Positions 14,888-23,527 of a stretch of DNA of 64,000 nucleotides are shown piece after piece. A model generated the notes under the pieces. It was not told the origin of the DNA and made no database searches. It was given only the letters and a program-made list of their open reading frames with translations. The stretch's first letter is position 1, and the number at the start of each line of letters is the position of its first letter. The stretch covers positions 372,001 through 436,000 of the forward strand of contig NZ_CP094461.1 in NCBI RefSeq assembly GCF_022809715.1, read 5' to 3'. The position numbers and the translations under genes are program-made. This DNA comes from Burkholderia pyrrocinia (GTDB lineage: Bacteria; Pseudomonadota; Gammaproteobacteria; Burkholderiales; Burkholderiaceae).

Positions 14888-17101
14888 ATGTTGACGGAGA
14901 CAGGGGCGGTGCGACGCACATGGGCGATCGCTGCCGGGGGAGCGTTGTGCGTGGCCGCAGCGGGCGGCGCGCACGCGCAGGCGTCGAACGCAGCGGCGGC
15001 GGCGCAGGCCGGCACGGCGGCGGCCGTGCTGCCGCCGATCGATGTGAAAGGAACGGCCGGCGGATCGTCCGTCGGGCTCGTCGGGCTGCGCACCACGGCC
15101 GGCACGAAGACCGACACGCCGGTGGCCGAGATCCCGCAGACGACCAACATCGTGACCGCGCAACAGATCGAGATGACCGGCGCGGCCGACCTGAACCAGG
15201 CGCTGCGCTACGTGCCGGGTTTCGCGACGTTCGGCTCCGACAGCCGGACCGACTGGTATGCGGCGCTGCGCGGCTTCACGCCGACGCTGTACGTCGACGG
15301 TATGCCGACGCCGAATACGGCCGTGATCGCGAACTGGCGCGTCGACCCGTACACGATCGACTCGATCGCGGTGCTGCGCGGGCCGACGTCGGTGCTGTAC
15401 GGCGCGGGCGAGCCCGGCGCGATCGTCGACGCGCACACGAAACTCGCCGACGGCGAGCGCGTGCGCGAAGCCGGCGTGCAGATCGGCAACGATGCGCGCA
15501 AGCAGTTCATGCTCGACGTCGGCGACCGGCTCGACCCGGACGGCCGGTATGCGTATCGCTTCGTCGGCGTTGCACGCGACGGCAATGCGGTGACCGGCCC
15601 GAACGGCGACCGGCGCGTCGCGCTGGCGCCGTCGTTCCGATGGCGGCCGAACGCCGATACGTCGCTGACGTTCTCCGCGTCGTTCCTGCAGGACAGCGGC
15701 GACATCACGTCGAACTTCCTGCCCGCGTCGGGCACGGTGCTGCCGAACCCGAACGGTCGCCTGTCGCCGGACATCTACATGGGCGACCCGGCGTTCAACG
15801 ACTACCGGAAGAAGCAATGGTCGCTCGGCTACGCGCTGGAGCATCGCGTGAATGCGATCTGGACGCTGCACCAGGACGTGCGCTGGTCGCACCTGTCGCT
15901 CGACGACGCAACGGTGTTCGGCGTCGGCCTGGCGCCCCGCAGCACGACCAACATGATGCGTTTCGCGGGGCTGTTCCAGCTCAACTACAGCCGGCTCGAT
16001 ATCGACAACCGCGCGCAGGCGCGCTTCGGCACGGGGCCGCTCGAACACACGCTGCTGTTCGGCCTGCAGTTCGACCGGCAGACGACGACCAACAGCGTGT
16101 GGCTCGCGCTGGCGCCGTCGCTGAACCTGTACCACCCCGTCTATCGGCCCGTGACGGCCGCGATCTTCTCCGGCCCGACGTCGCTCGGCCACGTCGACCA
16201 GTACACGGCGATGAACGCGGTCGGCGTGTACGCGCAGGACCAGATCCGCTGGCGGCGCTGGACGCTGACGCTCGGCGGCCGCGAGGATCGCGTGAATGCG
16301 CGGTTCGACGACCGGACGGCCGGCACGCAGTCGCAGACGGCCGGCACGCAGTCGCGGCAGGACGTCAGTGCGTTCTCCGGGCGCGTCGGGCTCACCTATC
16401 AGGGCGATGCGGGGCTGTCGCCGTATGTGGGTTATTCGACGTCGTTCGATCCGGTCATCGGCGTGCGGATGGCCGGCGGCGGTTTGCCGAAGCCGACGCG
16501 CGGCACGCAGACGGAAGCCGGGCTGCGCTGGCAACCGCCCGGCCGGAACCTGATGCTGAACGCGGCCATTTACCAGATCGACCAGACCAACGTCGTGACC
16601 CCGACACCGGTGAATCTCGATCCCACCGGCACGACATCCGTGCAGACCGGCAAGGTGCGCTCGCGCGGCATCGAGCTGAGCGCGGTCGGCAAGCTGACCC
16701 GCGAGCTGTCGGTCGTCGCGTCGTATATGTATCAGGACGTCAAGAACGTGCAGGCGAACGACGCGTCGCTGAACAACTGGCCCGTGTCCGTGCCGCTGCC
16801 GCGGCAGATGGCGTCGATGTGGGCCGACTGGACCTGGCATACGGGCGCGCTGGCGGGCCTCGGGATCGGCGCCGGCGTGCGCTATCAGAGCGCGTCGGCC
16901 GGCGCCCCCGACAACTCGCTGACGGTGCCGAGCACGACGCTGTACGACCTGGCGATGCACTACGAGATGCGCCACTGGCGGTTCGCGCTGAACGTCGCGA
17001 ACCTGTTCGACCGGCGTTACGTCAGCGGCTGCACGTCGTACACGGTGTGCGTGTTCGGCAACGAGCGGACCGTGCTGGCCAGCGCGAAATACAACTGGTA
17101 G
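14888..17101 (+). CDS. TonB-dependent siderophore receptor
   Basis: This 737-residue outer-membrane protein has a signal peptide (RRTWAIAAGGALCVAAAGGA, cleavage near AHAQ). The plug domain contains VLPPIDVKGTAGG, IPQTTNIVTAQQIEMTGAAD and the receptor motif IAVLRGPTSVLYGAGEPGA. A ~22-strand barrel follows, ending in RTVLASAKYNW with the aromatic C-terminus needed for barrel insertion. The ATG at 14888 has GGAG nine bases upstream; the longer open frame from 14723 lacks a signal-like start. A 21 bp in-frame tandem repeat near 16316-16357 encodes TAGTQSQ twice. It is convergent with the receiver-AraC regulator. The ligand cannot be told from sequence. Confidence 0.93.
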   Translation: MLTETGAVRRTWAIAAGGALCVAAAGGAHAQASNAAAAAQAGTAAAVLPPIDVKGTAGGSSVGLVGLRTTAGTKTDTPVAEIPQTTNIVTAQQIEMTGAADLNQALRYVPGFATFGSDSRTDWYAALRGFTPTLYVDGMPTPNTAVIANWRVDPYTIDSIAVLRGPTSVLYGAGEPGAIVDAHTKLADGERVREAGVQIGNDARKQFMLDVGDRLDPDGRYAYRFVGVARDGNAVTGPNGDRRVALAPSFRWRPNADTSLTFSASFLQDSGDITSNFLPASGTVLPNPNGRLSPDIYMGDPAFNDYRKKQWSLGYALEHRVNAIWTLHQDVRWSHLSLDDATVFGVGLAPRSTTNMMRFAGLFQLNYSRLDIDNRAQARFGTGPLEHTLLFGLQFDRQTTTNSVWLALAPSLNLYHPVYRPVTAAIFSGPTSLGHVDQYTAMNAVGVYAQDQIRWRRWTLTLGGREDRVNARFDDRTAGTQSQTAGTQSRQDVSAFSGRVGLTYQGDAGLSPYVGYSTSFDPVIGVRMAGGGLPKPTRGTQTEAGLRWQPPGRNLMLNAAIYQIDQTNVVTPTPVNLDPTGTTSVQTGKVRSRGIELSAVGKLTRELSVVASYMYQDVKNVQANDASLNNWPVSVPLPRQMASMWADWTWHTGALAGLGIGAGVRYQSASAGAPDNSLTVPSTTLYDLAMHYEMRHWRFALNVANLFDRRYVSGCTSYTVCVFGNERTVLASAKYNW

Positions 17102-17122
17102 TCGCGCTCGCGCCGCTCCGGC

Positions 17123-17929
17123 CTATGCGCCGCGTTGCGGATCGCGGGTCGAGGTGCGACGGCCCGCATGGCGCTGGCGCCGCCATTCGGTCGGCGTGAT
17201 GCCGAAACGTTCGCGGAAGGCGGTCGCGAAGTTCGCCGGCGTGGAAAAGCCGATTTCCTTCGCGATGCTGGCGATGCTGAGCGACGTCGAATCCAGCAGA
17301 TCCTGCGCGATCCGCAGCCGCTCGTGCCGCAGATACTCGAACACCGTCTGGCCGAGATTGTCGCGAAACGCGCGCGACAGCCGCTTTTCATGCGTGCCGA
17401 CCGCGCGCGCCAGTTGCTCGACCGTCGGCGGATCGTTCAAGGTACGCGACAGGTGGCGAATGGCCGCGCGCACGATGATGTCGTCGTCCTGGCCGGCCGC
17501 GAGCGGGCTTTCCGTGTCCGACGGCCGCTCGCGCTTCGTCCGCGCGAGCTGCACGCGAATCCGCGCGAGCACTTCGGCCGGCTCGAACGGCTTCACCACA
17601 TAGTCGACGCCGCCGATCTCCAGCCCCTCGAGGCGTTCGTGCAATTCGCCGGCCACGGTCAGGAAGATGACCGGAATCGCGCTCGTCAGCGGATCGGCGG
17701 CCAGCAGCCGGCACGCGGTAAAACCGTCCATGCGCGGCATGCGGACATCCATCAGGATCAGGTCGGGTATCAGCGCCTGCGCGCGTTCGCACGCCTGCGC
17801 GCCGTCGGATGCGATGCTGATCCGGCAGCCGGTGCTGCGCAGGATGTCGATCAGCAAACGCAGCTGGTCGGGCTGATCGTCGACGATCAGGAGATGGGCG
17901 TCGCTCAATGCGGAGATCGATGGAGACAT
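17123..17929 (-). CDS. Response regulator with AraC/XylS-type DNA-binding domain
   Basis: This 268-residue protein has an N-terminal receiver domain with phospho-acceptor Asp61 (LILMDVRMPRMDG), Thr91 and Lys113 (YVVKPFEP). A linker leads to a C-terminal double helix-turn-helix of AraC type (VEQLARAVGTHEKRLSRAFR, SIASIAKEIGFSTPANFATA, GITPTEWRRQ). The start at 17929 gives a standard receiver N-terminus; the open frame extends upstream without protein-like sequence. No partner kinase is adjacent. It is convergent with the TonB receptor, 21 bp apart, and could control iron-siderophore or surface genes nearby; that role is inferred from location only. Confidence 0.88.
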   Translation of the reverse strand: MSPSISALSDAHLLIVDDQPDQLRLLIDILRSTGCRISIASDGAQACERAQALIPDLILMDVRMPRMDGFTACRLLAADPLTSAIPVIFLTVAGELHERLEGLEIGGVDYVVKPFEPAEVLARIRVQLARTKRERPSDTESPLAAGQDDDIIVRAAIRHLSRTLNDPPTVEQLARAVGTHEKRLSRAFRDNLGQTVFEYLRHERLRIAQDLLDSTSLSIASIAKEIGFSTPANFATAFRERFGITPTEWRRQRHAGRRTSTRDPQRGA

Positions 17930-19008
17930 CGTGCACCTGTTCTGGAAAGGCGGTTGGCCGCGATCCCGCGGGTGGCCTGCCCGGTTCGGGGAATCGTCGG
18001 ATGCCGCTCTATGACGACGCGCAAACGCATCGCACGCTCGCATCGACAATCGGATCGGGCCGGACTGCGCGGCACGCAACCGCCCGGCGCAATACCCGGC
18101 GTTCGTTGTTTTGATCGCTGAGCCGGTAAAGGCGCGGACGATTGCCGCGGTCGCGTCGTGAATGGTCGCGGCTGCCGGTATCGATGCGAGCGGAATTGTA
18201 GGAGCATATTTCGAATCCCGCCAGATGGCTTGTCGATATTCGTGCCATGCCGTTTTACGTATTTTCGGGATGTGCTGCGGTTTACGTCTGCTGTCTGGTC
18301 GACTTTCTGGCTGCGAGTCGTTCGATTGCATTTAATTCAAATCCGCTTCGGCAAAGTATTTATCTGCCTCAAAAAACATTCCGATTAAGTGCGACAATGC
18401 GCAATCGTTTGCGAGGCGGCAATATTTTAAGTAACGCATTGAATATATTGGATTTTGCAATCTATAAACAATGTCGCCTTTGATAATCATCGATCGTGTC
18501 TCATAATTCGTCCGAACTTTGAGCGACGGATGGCACGGAACAAACGAAGGCTCCGCGAATCGCGACGGACGTTGCGCGAGTCGAGTCCGAAGCATCAGTC
18601 GATGCATGCCCGAGCGAATGTCCTGGGCATCGAAACGGAAATCCGGTTGCCGGAGATGAAATAAAAGAGACGAGGTTGGTCGCGGTCGGCGCGACGTCGG
18701 ATTCGGGGTGGTTATAAAGACGGGTTGAATCTCCGGATTCAGTCGGGGGAGAGCTCGTCCATAAATAACACTACGTATTCCTAATGTATGTAACGGATTA
18801 ACGGAACGGGCCGCAAAGAGACGGCGTGCCCGGGCTATCGGACGCCCTGTCGATTTGCGCGGTCGGTGCGTGTCACGTTCGACATGGCCACGCCGGGCAT
18901 CGGGAACAGGTTCCGCACTGAAGTCGCAATCGCAGTCGAAGTCGAAGCTGTCAATAAAAGTAAGTAGTCCATATTCAAACCAGACGCTACAAAACGGAGC
19001 AGAACAGC
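17930..19008. other. Long AT-rich intergenic region upstream of the autotransporter
   Basis: About 1.08 kb without a recognisable gene. From about 18180 to 18800 the composition drops sharply in GC compared with the flanking genes (for example TTAAGTAACGCATTGAATAT at about 18427). It probably holds the promoter and possibly an H-NS-like silenced control region for the adhesin gene at 19009. Short open frames here have no protein-like features. Confidence 0.5.
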
Positions 19009-22000
19009 ATGAAGAGGAATCAGATTTCGGCGCTTGCCGCCGCCATGTTCACGGGTGCAGGTGTGCTGATCGCGGGAGTCGCGCACGCGGACAATTTCGT
19101 CGACCGCGGCAACCCGGACAACGCGCTGAACGGCCAGTGCATCGACGGGACCAACCCGCTGTGCGTGGCAACGAAGAGCGGGAGCTACGTGGCGGTGAGC
19201 ACCTCGAACGTGACGCAGGGAACGAATGCCAGGGCCGGCACCAGCGGTATCGCGATCGGCGACCAGTCGAATGCAAGCAGCAAGGGCGGCAGCAGCAGCG
19301 GCGGCGCAATCGCGATCGGCGTCGGCTCGCAGGCGCTGGCGAACTCGGCCATGGCGATCGGCACGGTGGCGGTCGCGCAAGGCAATACGTCGCTCGCGGT
19401 CGGCCGCCAGTCGGCCGCGGTCGGCGATTTCTCGATGGCGCTCGGCAACGTCGCGGATGCGCACGGCACGAGCTCGATCGCGCTCGGCCACTCGGCGCTG
19501 GCCAGCGGCGATCGCTCGATCGCGATCGGCGGCGCCAACCCGACGTCGAGCGACGGCGTATCGAACGGCGCCGCGTACGACGCGGCGACGCAGACGCGCG
19601 CCGGCGGCACGCAATCCGTGGCGATCGGCGCGGGCGCGCAGACGAACGACAACAACCAGGTGGCGATCGGCTCGGGCAGCGTCGGCGCGAACAACGGCGG
19701 CACGCCGGTATTCGGCGGCACGGCCGCACCGGTCGGCGGCGCGGTGTCGTTCGGCGCGATCGGCAGCGAACGCCAGCTGAAGAACGTCGCGGCGGGCGCG
19801 GCCGATACGGACGCCGTCAACGTTCAGCAGTTGAAGAACGTGAACAGCACGCTCAGCACGGGCATCGGCAATGTCGACGCACGCGTGACGTCGGTCGGCA
19901 ATTCGTTGTCGACGTCGATCACGAACGTCGACCAGCGCGTGACCAATGTGGGCAACAGCCTCAGCACGAGCATCGTGTCGGCAACGCAGAACGTCGTGAA
20001 ATACACGGACGATTCGCATGCGGCGATCGCGCTCGACGGCAGCAACGGCACCACGATCGGCGGCGTCGCGGCCGGCGTGGCCGATACCGACGCGGTGAAC
20101 GTCGGCCAGTTGAAGGGCAGTGTCGCGCCGCTGCAAACGTCCATTTCGACGGCGGCTTCGAACATCGCGAACCTGCAGAACAGCGTCTCCGGCATCAACA
20201 CGTCGCTGAGCACGGCCGCCTCGAACATCGGCAACCTGCAGGCGGCCGATACGCGCAACGTGAAGTACGACGGCGCGAGCGGGTTCGACTCGGTGACGTT
20301 CGCCGGCACCAACGGCACCACGCTGCACAACGTCGCTGACGGCAAGGACGTGCACGACGCCGTCAACGTCGGGCAACTGAACGGCGGCCTCGCATCGCTC
20401 AGCACGAGCGTGACGAACAACCTCAGCACGACGCTCGGCAACCTGAGCACGTCGATCACCAGCCAGATCGGCGCGGCGACGAAGAACGCCGTGCAGTACG
20501 ACGACGACGCGCACGGCGGCGTCACGCTCGGCGGGCAGGGCGCGCAGGCGCCGGTCGGCCTGCACAACGTCGCGGACGGCATTGCCGCGGGCGACGCGGT
20601 GAACGTCGGCCAGCTCGGCAAGGCGACCGACACGCTCAACCAGTCGATCACGACCGTCGGCAACCAGGTGACGACGAACACGGGCAACATCGCCGCGCTC
20701 CAGCAGGATGCGCTCCAGTGGAACGCGAGCCTCGGCGCGTACGACGCGAGCCACGGCGGCAACGGCCCGCAACTGATCAGCAACGTCGCGGCCGGCAAGA
20801 ACGGAACCGACGCGGTCAACGTCGATCAGTTGACCGCAGCGATTCACGACGGCACGAGCCAGCTCGATGCGCTGGCCGTGAAGTACGACGATGCGAGCAA
20901 GCGGCAGGTTTCGCTCGGCGCGGGCAACGGCGGGAGCCCGGTGCGCGTGACCAACGTCGCGGAAGGCAACGTGGCGTCCGGCAGCACGGACGCGGTGAAC
21001 GGCGCGCAATTGCGCCGCGCGATCGACGGCACCGCGGCCGCGCTCGGCGGCGGCGCAACGGCGAATCCGGACGGCTCGATCGGCGCGCCGGCTTATAAGG
21101 TCGGCGGCGGCTCGTTCAACAACGTCGGCGACGCGCTGACGAACCTCGACGGCCGCGTCGGCAGCAATACGACGACGCTCGAGAATCATGAAACGCGCCT
21201 TGGCAATGCCGAAACGAACATCGCCGGCAATACGGCCGCGATCGCCGGGCTGCAGCAGGACGCGCTGCAGTTCGACCCGAAACTCGGCGCCTACAGCGCG
21301 GCGCGCGGCGGTGCCCCGACCAAGCTGACGAACGTGGCCGACGGCAACGTCGCCGCGGGCAGCACGGACGCGGTGAACGGCGGCCAGCTGTCGGGCGTGA
21401 GATCCGCTCTCGAACAGCAGATCACGCAGGTGTCGAACCAGACCGGCGAAGCCGTGAAGAACGTCGTCAAGTATGACGTCGACACGAACGGCAACCGGCT
21501 GAATTCGGTGTCGCTCGTCGGCGGCGACACGAACTCGGCGCTCGTGCTCAAGAACGTCGCGGCGGGCACCAGCGACACCGACGCGGTGAACGTGAAGCAA
21601 CTGAAGGACGTGCAGTCGAATCTCAACCAGCTCGGCGCGCTCGCGGTGCAGTACGACGACAGCTCGAAGAGCACGATCACGCTCGGCGGCGCCGGCGGCA
21701 CGCGCATCACCAACGTGCAGGCAGGCACGCTCAGCGCCACCAGCACGGATGCGGTGAACGGCTCGCAGCTCTACGCGACCAACCAGCAGGTGTCGAAGAA
21801 CACGACCGACATCTCGAACCTGCAGGGCAGCGTGACCAACATCGCGAACGGCAAGGCCGGCCTCGTGCAGCAGCAGGACCCGAACGGTGCGATCACGGTC
21901 GGGAAGGACACGGGCGGCACCAGCGTGAACTTCTCCGGCACGGCGGGCGACCGTACGCTGACCGGTGTCGCGGCGGGCGTGAACGACAACGATGCGGTCA

Positions 22001-22602
22001 ACGTCGGCCAGTTCAACAACGCGATGAAGAGCGTGGCGGCCAACGACAAGATCCGCACGGCGGCAACCGATGCGAACACGACGTGGATCGCGCGTGCCGA
22101 TGCGGGTTCGATCGGGTCGACGGCGACCGCGACCGGCAAGAATGCGGTGGCGGTCGGCCAGGGCTCCGTCGCCGATCGCGACAATTCGTTCTCGGTCGGC
22201 GCGAAGGGCAGCGAACGCCAGATCACGAACGTCGCGGCCGGAACGGCGCCGACCGACGCGGTGAACGTGCAGCAGCTGAACGACAACCTCACGGCCGCTT
22301 CGACGCAGGCGAAGAGCTACACCGACCAGCGCATCGGGCAGGTGTACAACTCGTTCAACGACCTGAAGAAGGACATGTACGGCGGCGTCGCGTCGGCGAT
22401 GGCAGTGGCCGGCCTGCCGCAGCCGACGGGTGCGGGTCGCTCGATGGTGTCGGCGGCAACCGCGAACTATCACGGTCAGCAGGGTTTTGCCGCCGGCTAC
22501 TCGTACGTGACGGAGAGCAACCGCTGGGTCGTCAAGGCATCGGTGACGGGCAACAGCCGGTCTGACTTCGGCGCGGTGGTGGGCGCGGGTTATCAGTTCT
22601 GA
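19009..22602 (+). CDS. Trimeric autotransporter adhesin (YadA-like)
   Basis: This 1197-residue protein has a short signal peptide (MKRNQISALAAAMFTGAGVL, cleavage near AHA-27) rather than the extended type. The head (~70-200) is built of YadA-type repeats (AIAIGVGSQALANSAMAIG, SIALGHSALASGDRSIAIGG). The stalk alternates coiled-coil segments with about eleven neck motifs of the form DAVNVxQL or DAVNGxQL. The C-terminal ~90 residues are the YadA membrane anchor (GQVYNSFNDLKKDMYGGVAS, ending in AVVGAGYQF). It would form a trimeric surface fibre for adhesion, aggregation or biofilm. A GGAG nine bases upstream supports the ATG at 19009, and two terminators follow. Confidence 0.95.
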   Translation: MKRNQISALAAAMFTGAGVLIAGVAHADNFVDRGNPDNALNGQCIDGTNPLCVATKSGSYVAVSTSNVTQGTNARAGTSGIAIGDQSNASSKGGSSSGGAIAIGVGSQALANSAMAIGTVAVAQGNTSLAVGRQSAAVGDFSMALGNVADAHGTSSIALGHSALASGDRSIAIGGANPTSSDGVSNGAAYDAATQTRAGGTQSVAIGAGAQTNDNNQVAIGSGSVGANNGGTPVFGGTAAPVGGAVSFGAIGSERQLKNVAAGAADTDAVNVQQLKNVNSTLSTGIGNVDARVTSVGNSLSTSITNVDQRVTNVGNSLSTSIVSATQNVVKYTDDSHAAIALDGSNGTTIGGVAAGVADTDAVNVGQLKGSVAPLQTSISTAASNIANLQNSVSGINTSLSTAASNIGNLQAADTRNVKYDGASGFDSVTFAGTNGTTLHNVADGKDVHDAVNVGQLNGGLASLSTSVTNNLSTTLGNLSTSITSQIGAATKNAVQYDDDAHGGVTLGGQGAQAPVGLHNVADGIAAGDAVNVGQLGKATDTLNQSITTVGNQVTTNTGNIAALQQDALQWNASLGAYDASHGGNGPQLISNVAAGKNGTDAVNVDQLTAAIHDGTSQLDALAVKYDDASKRQVSLGAGNGGSPVRVTNVAEGNVASGSTDAVNGAQLRRAIDGTAAALGGGATANPDGSIGAPAYKVGGGSFNNVGDALTNLDGRVGSNTTTLENHETRLGNAETNIAGNTAAIAGLQQDALQFDPKLGAYSAARGGAPTKLTNVADGNVAAGSTDAVNGGQLSGVRSALEQQITQVSNQTGEAVKNVVKYDVDTNGNRLNSVSLVGGDTNSALVLKNVAAGTSDTDAVNVKQLKDVQSNLNQLGALAVQYDDSSKSTITLGGAGGTRITNVQAGTLSATSTDAVNGSQLYATNQQVSKNTTDISNLQGSVTNIANGKAGLVQQQDPNGAITVGKDTGGTSVNFSGTAGDRTLTGVAAGVNDNDAVNVGQFNNAMKSVAANDKIRTAATDANTTWIARADAGSIGSTATATGKNAVAVGQGSVADRDNSFSVGAKGSERQITNVAAGTAPTDAVNVQQLNDNLTAASTQAKSYTDQRIGQVYNSFNDLKKDMYGGVASAMAVAGLPQPTGAGRSMVSAATANYHGQQGFAAGYSYVTESNRWVVKASVTGNSRSDFGAVVGAGYQF

Positions 22603-22631
22603 CGTCGTTCGCGCGGCGTAGCGCGATCGGT

Positions 22632-22663
22632 GGTGCCGGGCAATGCATGCGATGCCCGGCACC
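22632..22663 (+). terminator. Terminator hairpin 1 after the autotransporter
   Basis: An 11 bp perfect stem (GGTGCCGGGCA/TGCCCGGCACC) with a 10 nt loop lies 30 nt after the stop codon. There is no T-tract. Confidence 0.65.
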
Positions 22664-22679
22664 CCGGCGGGACATCCCT

Positions 22680-22709
22680 GGCCCGGGGTCTGTCGGTTGA
22701 CCCCGGGCC
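22680..22709. terminator. Terminator hairpin 2, possibly bidirectional
   Basis: An 11 bp perfect stem (GGCCCGGGGTC/GACCCCGGGCC, extendable by one T-A pair) with an 8 nt loop lies 17 bp after the first hairpin, between the autotransporter and the convergent DUF1810 gene. It probably stops transcription from both sides. Confidence 0.65.
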
Positions 22710-22781
22710 ATCGTTGTTCGACGCGTCGCTCAAAATCACCGCCCATGTTGTTACGTGGAGGTTCATTCGCGCCGCCCCCGC

Positions 22782-23201
22782 CTAGATTCGCGCGAGCGTG
22801 TCGTGATCGGCCTCACCGCCGAAATATTTCTCGAGCGCCTCCACGAACACCGCGTTGTCGGCAGTCGCATGCGCAAACAACGTGACCGACGACCGGAATT
22901 TCAGGTAGTCCGGATACCCGAAAATCGTCTGGATCGAACTGCCTTCGACCTGATTGACCAGCCGTGTGCATTCCCGCAGCCTTTCGCCGAGCAGCGGATG
23001 CTGAAGATACGCGACGGCTTCGGCCAGTGTCGCGATCGCATACCGTTGCGCCATCGCGCTGTTGCCAAGCCCTTCGATCTGCGGAAACACGAACCACATC
23101 CAGTGGCTTCGCTTGTGTCCGTTCTTCAGCTCGTCGCATACCTGCGCATACACCGAATCCTGTGCGTCGACAAAGCGCTGAAGATCATGGGGATCGTCCA
23201 T
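22782..23201 (-). CDS. DUF1810 family protein
   Basis: This 139-residue soluble protein shows the DUF1810 signature: LQRFVDAQDSVYAQVCDELK, HWMWFVFPQIEGLGNSAMAQ, FGYPDYLKFRSSVTLFA and a C-terminal LEKYFGGEADHDTL. The family is widespread in bacteria with no settled biochemical role. It is a single gene convergent with the autotransporter and divergent from the UPF0182 gene. Length matches the family (about 140-150 residues), so the start at 23201 is credible. Confidence 0.88.
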   Translation of the reverse strand: MDDPHDLQRFVDAQDSVYAQVCDELKNGHKRSHWMWFVFPQIEGLGNSAMAQRYAIATLAEAVAYLQHPLLGERLRECTRLVNQVEGSSIQTIFGYPDYLKFRSSVTLFAHATADNAVFVEALEKYFGGEADHDTLARI

Positions 23202-23527
23202 TTCGCCCTCCGTCCGTTCCGGCGCGGCAAGCCGCCCGAACGCTCATTGTGAGCGTGACCCGGATGGCGTGCAAACGCCCCGTTGATCGTGTGCTCACCC
23301 GGCTTCGCATCGCGTCCCGCGAGTGGGAGCGAGCGGATTTGCTGCAGTGCAGTGCACTGCGATCGATCGCCCGCGAGTGACGTCGCGCATGCCGTCGGAT
23401 GGCGACGTGCCGGCAACGAGCGTAGCATTCAGACATGCGGCCGGCCGCGATCCCGACCGACGGATCGGCGGCACACCCCGATCCGGCCGCAGCCGGCCTC
23501 GCATGACGGCCCGGCAAAGGAGCATCG

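Noticed and set aside
19009..22602. Repeats in this interval as a CRISPR-like or satellite array
   Set aside because: The repeats are coding neck and head modules of the autotransporter with variable spacing and sequence.
18835..22746. A 1303-codon reverse frame opposite the trimeric autotransporter
   Set aside because: It mirrors the repeats of the adhesin gene; its repetitive Val/Arg/Asp content has no independent protein signature.
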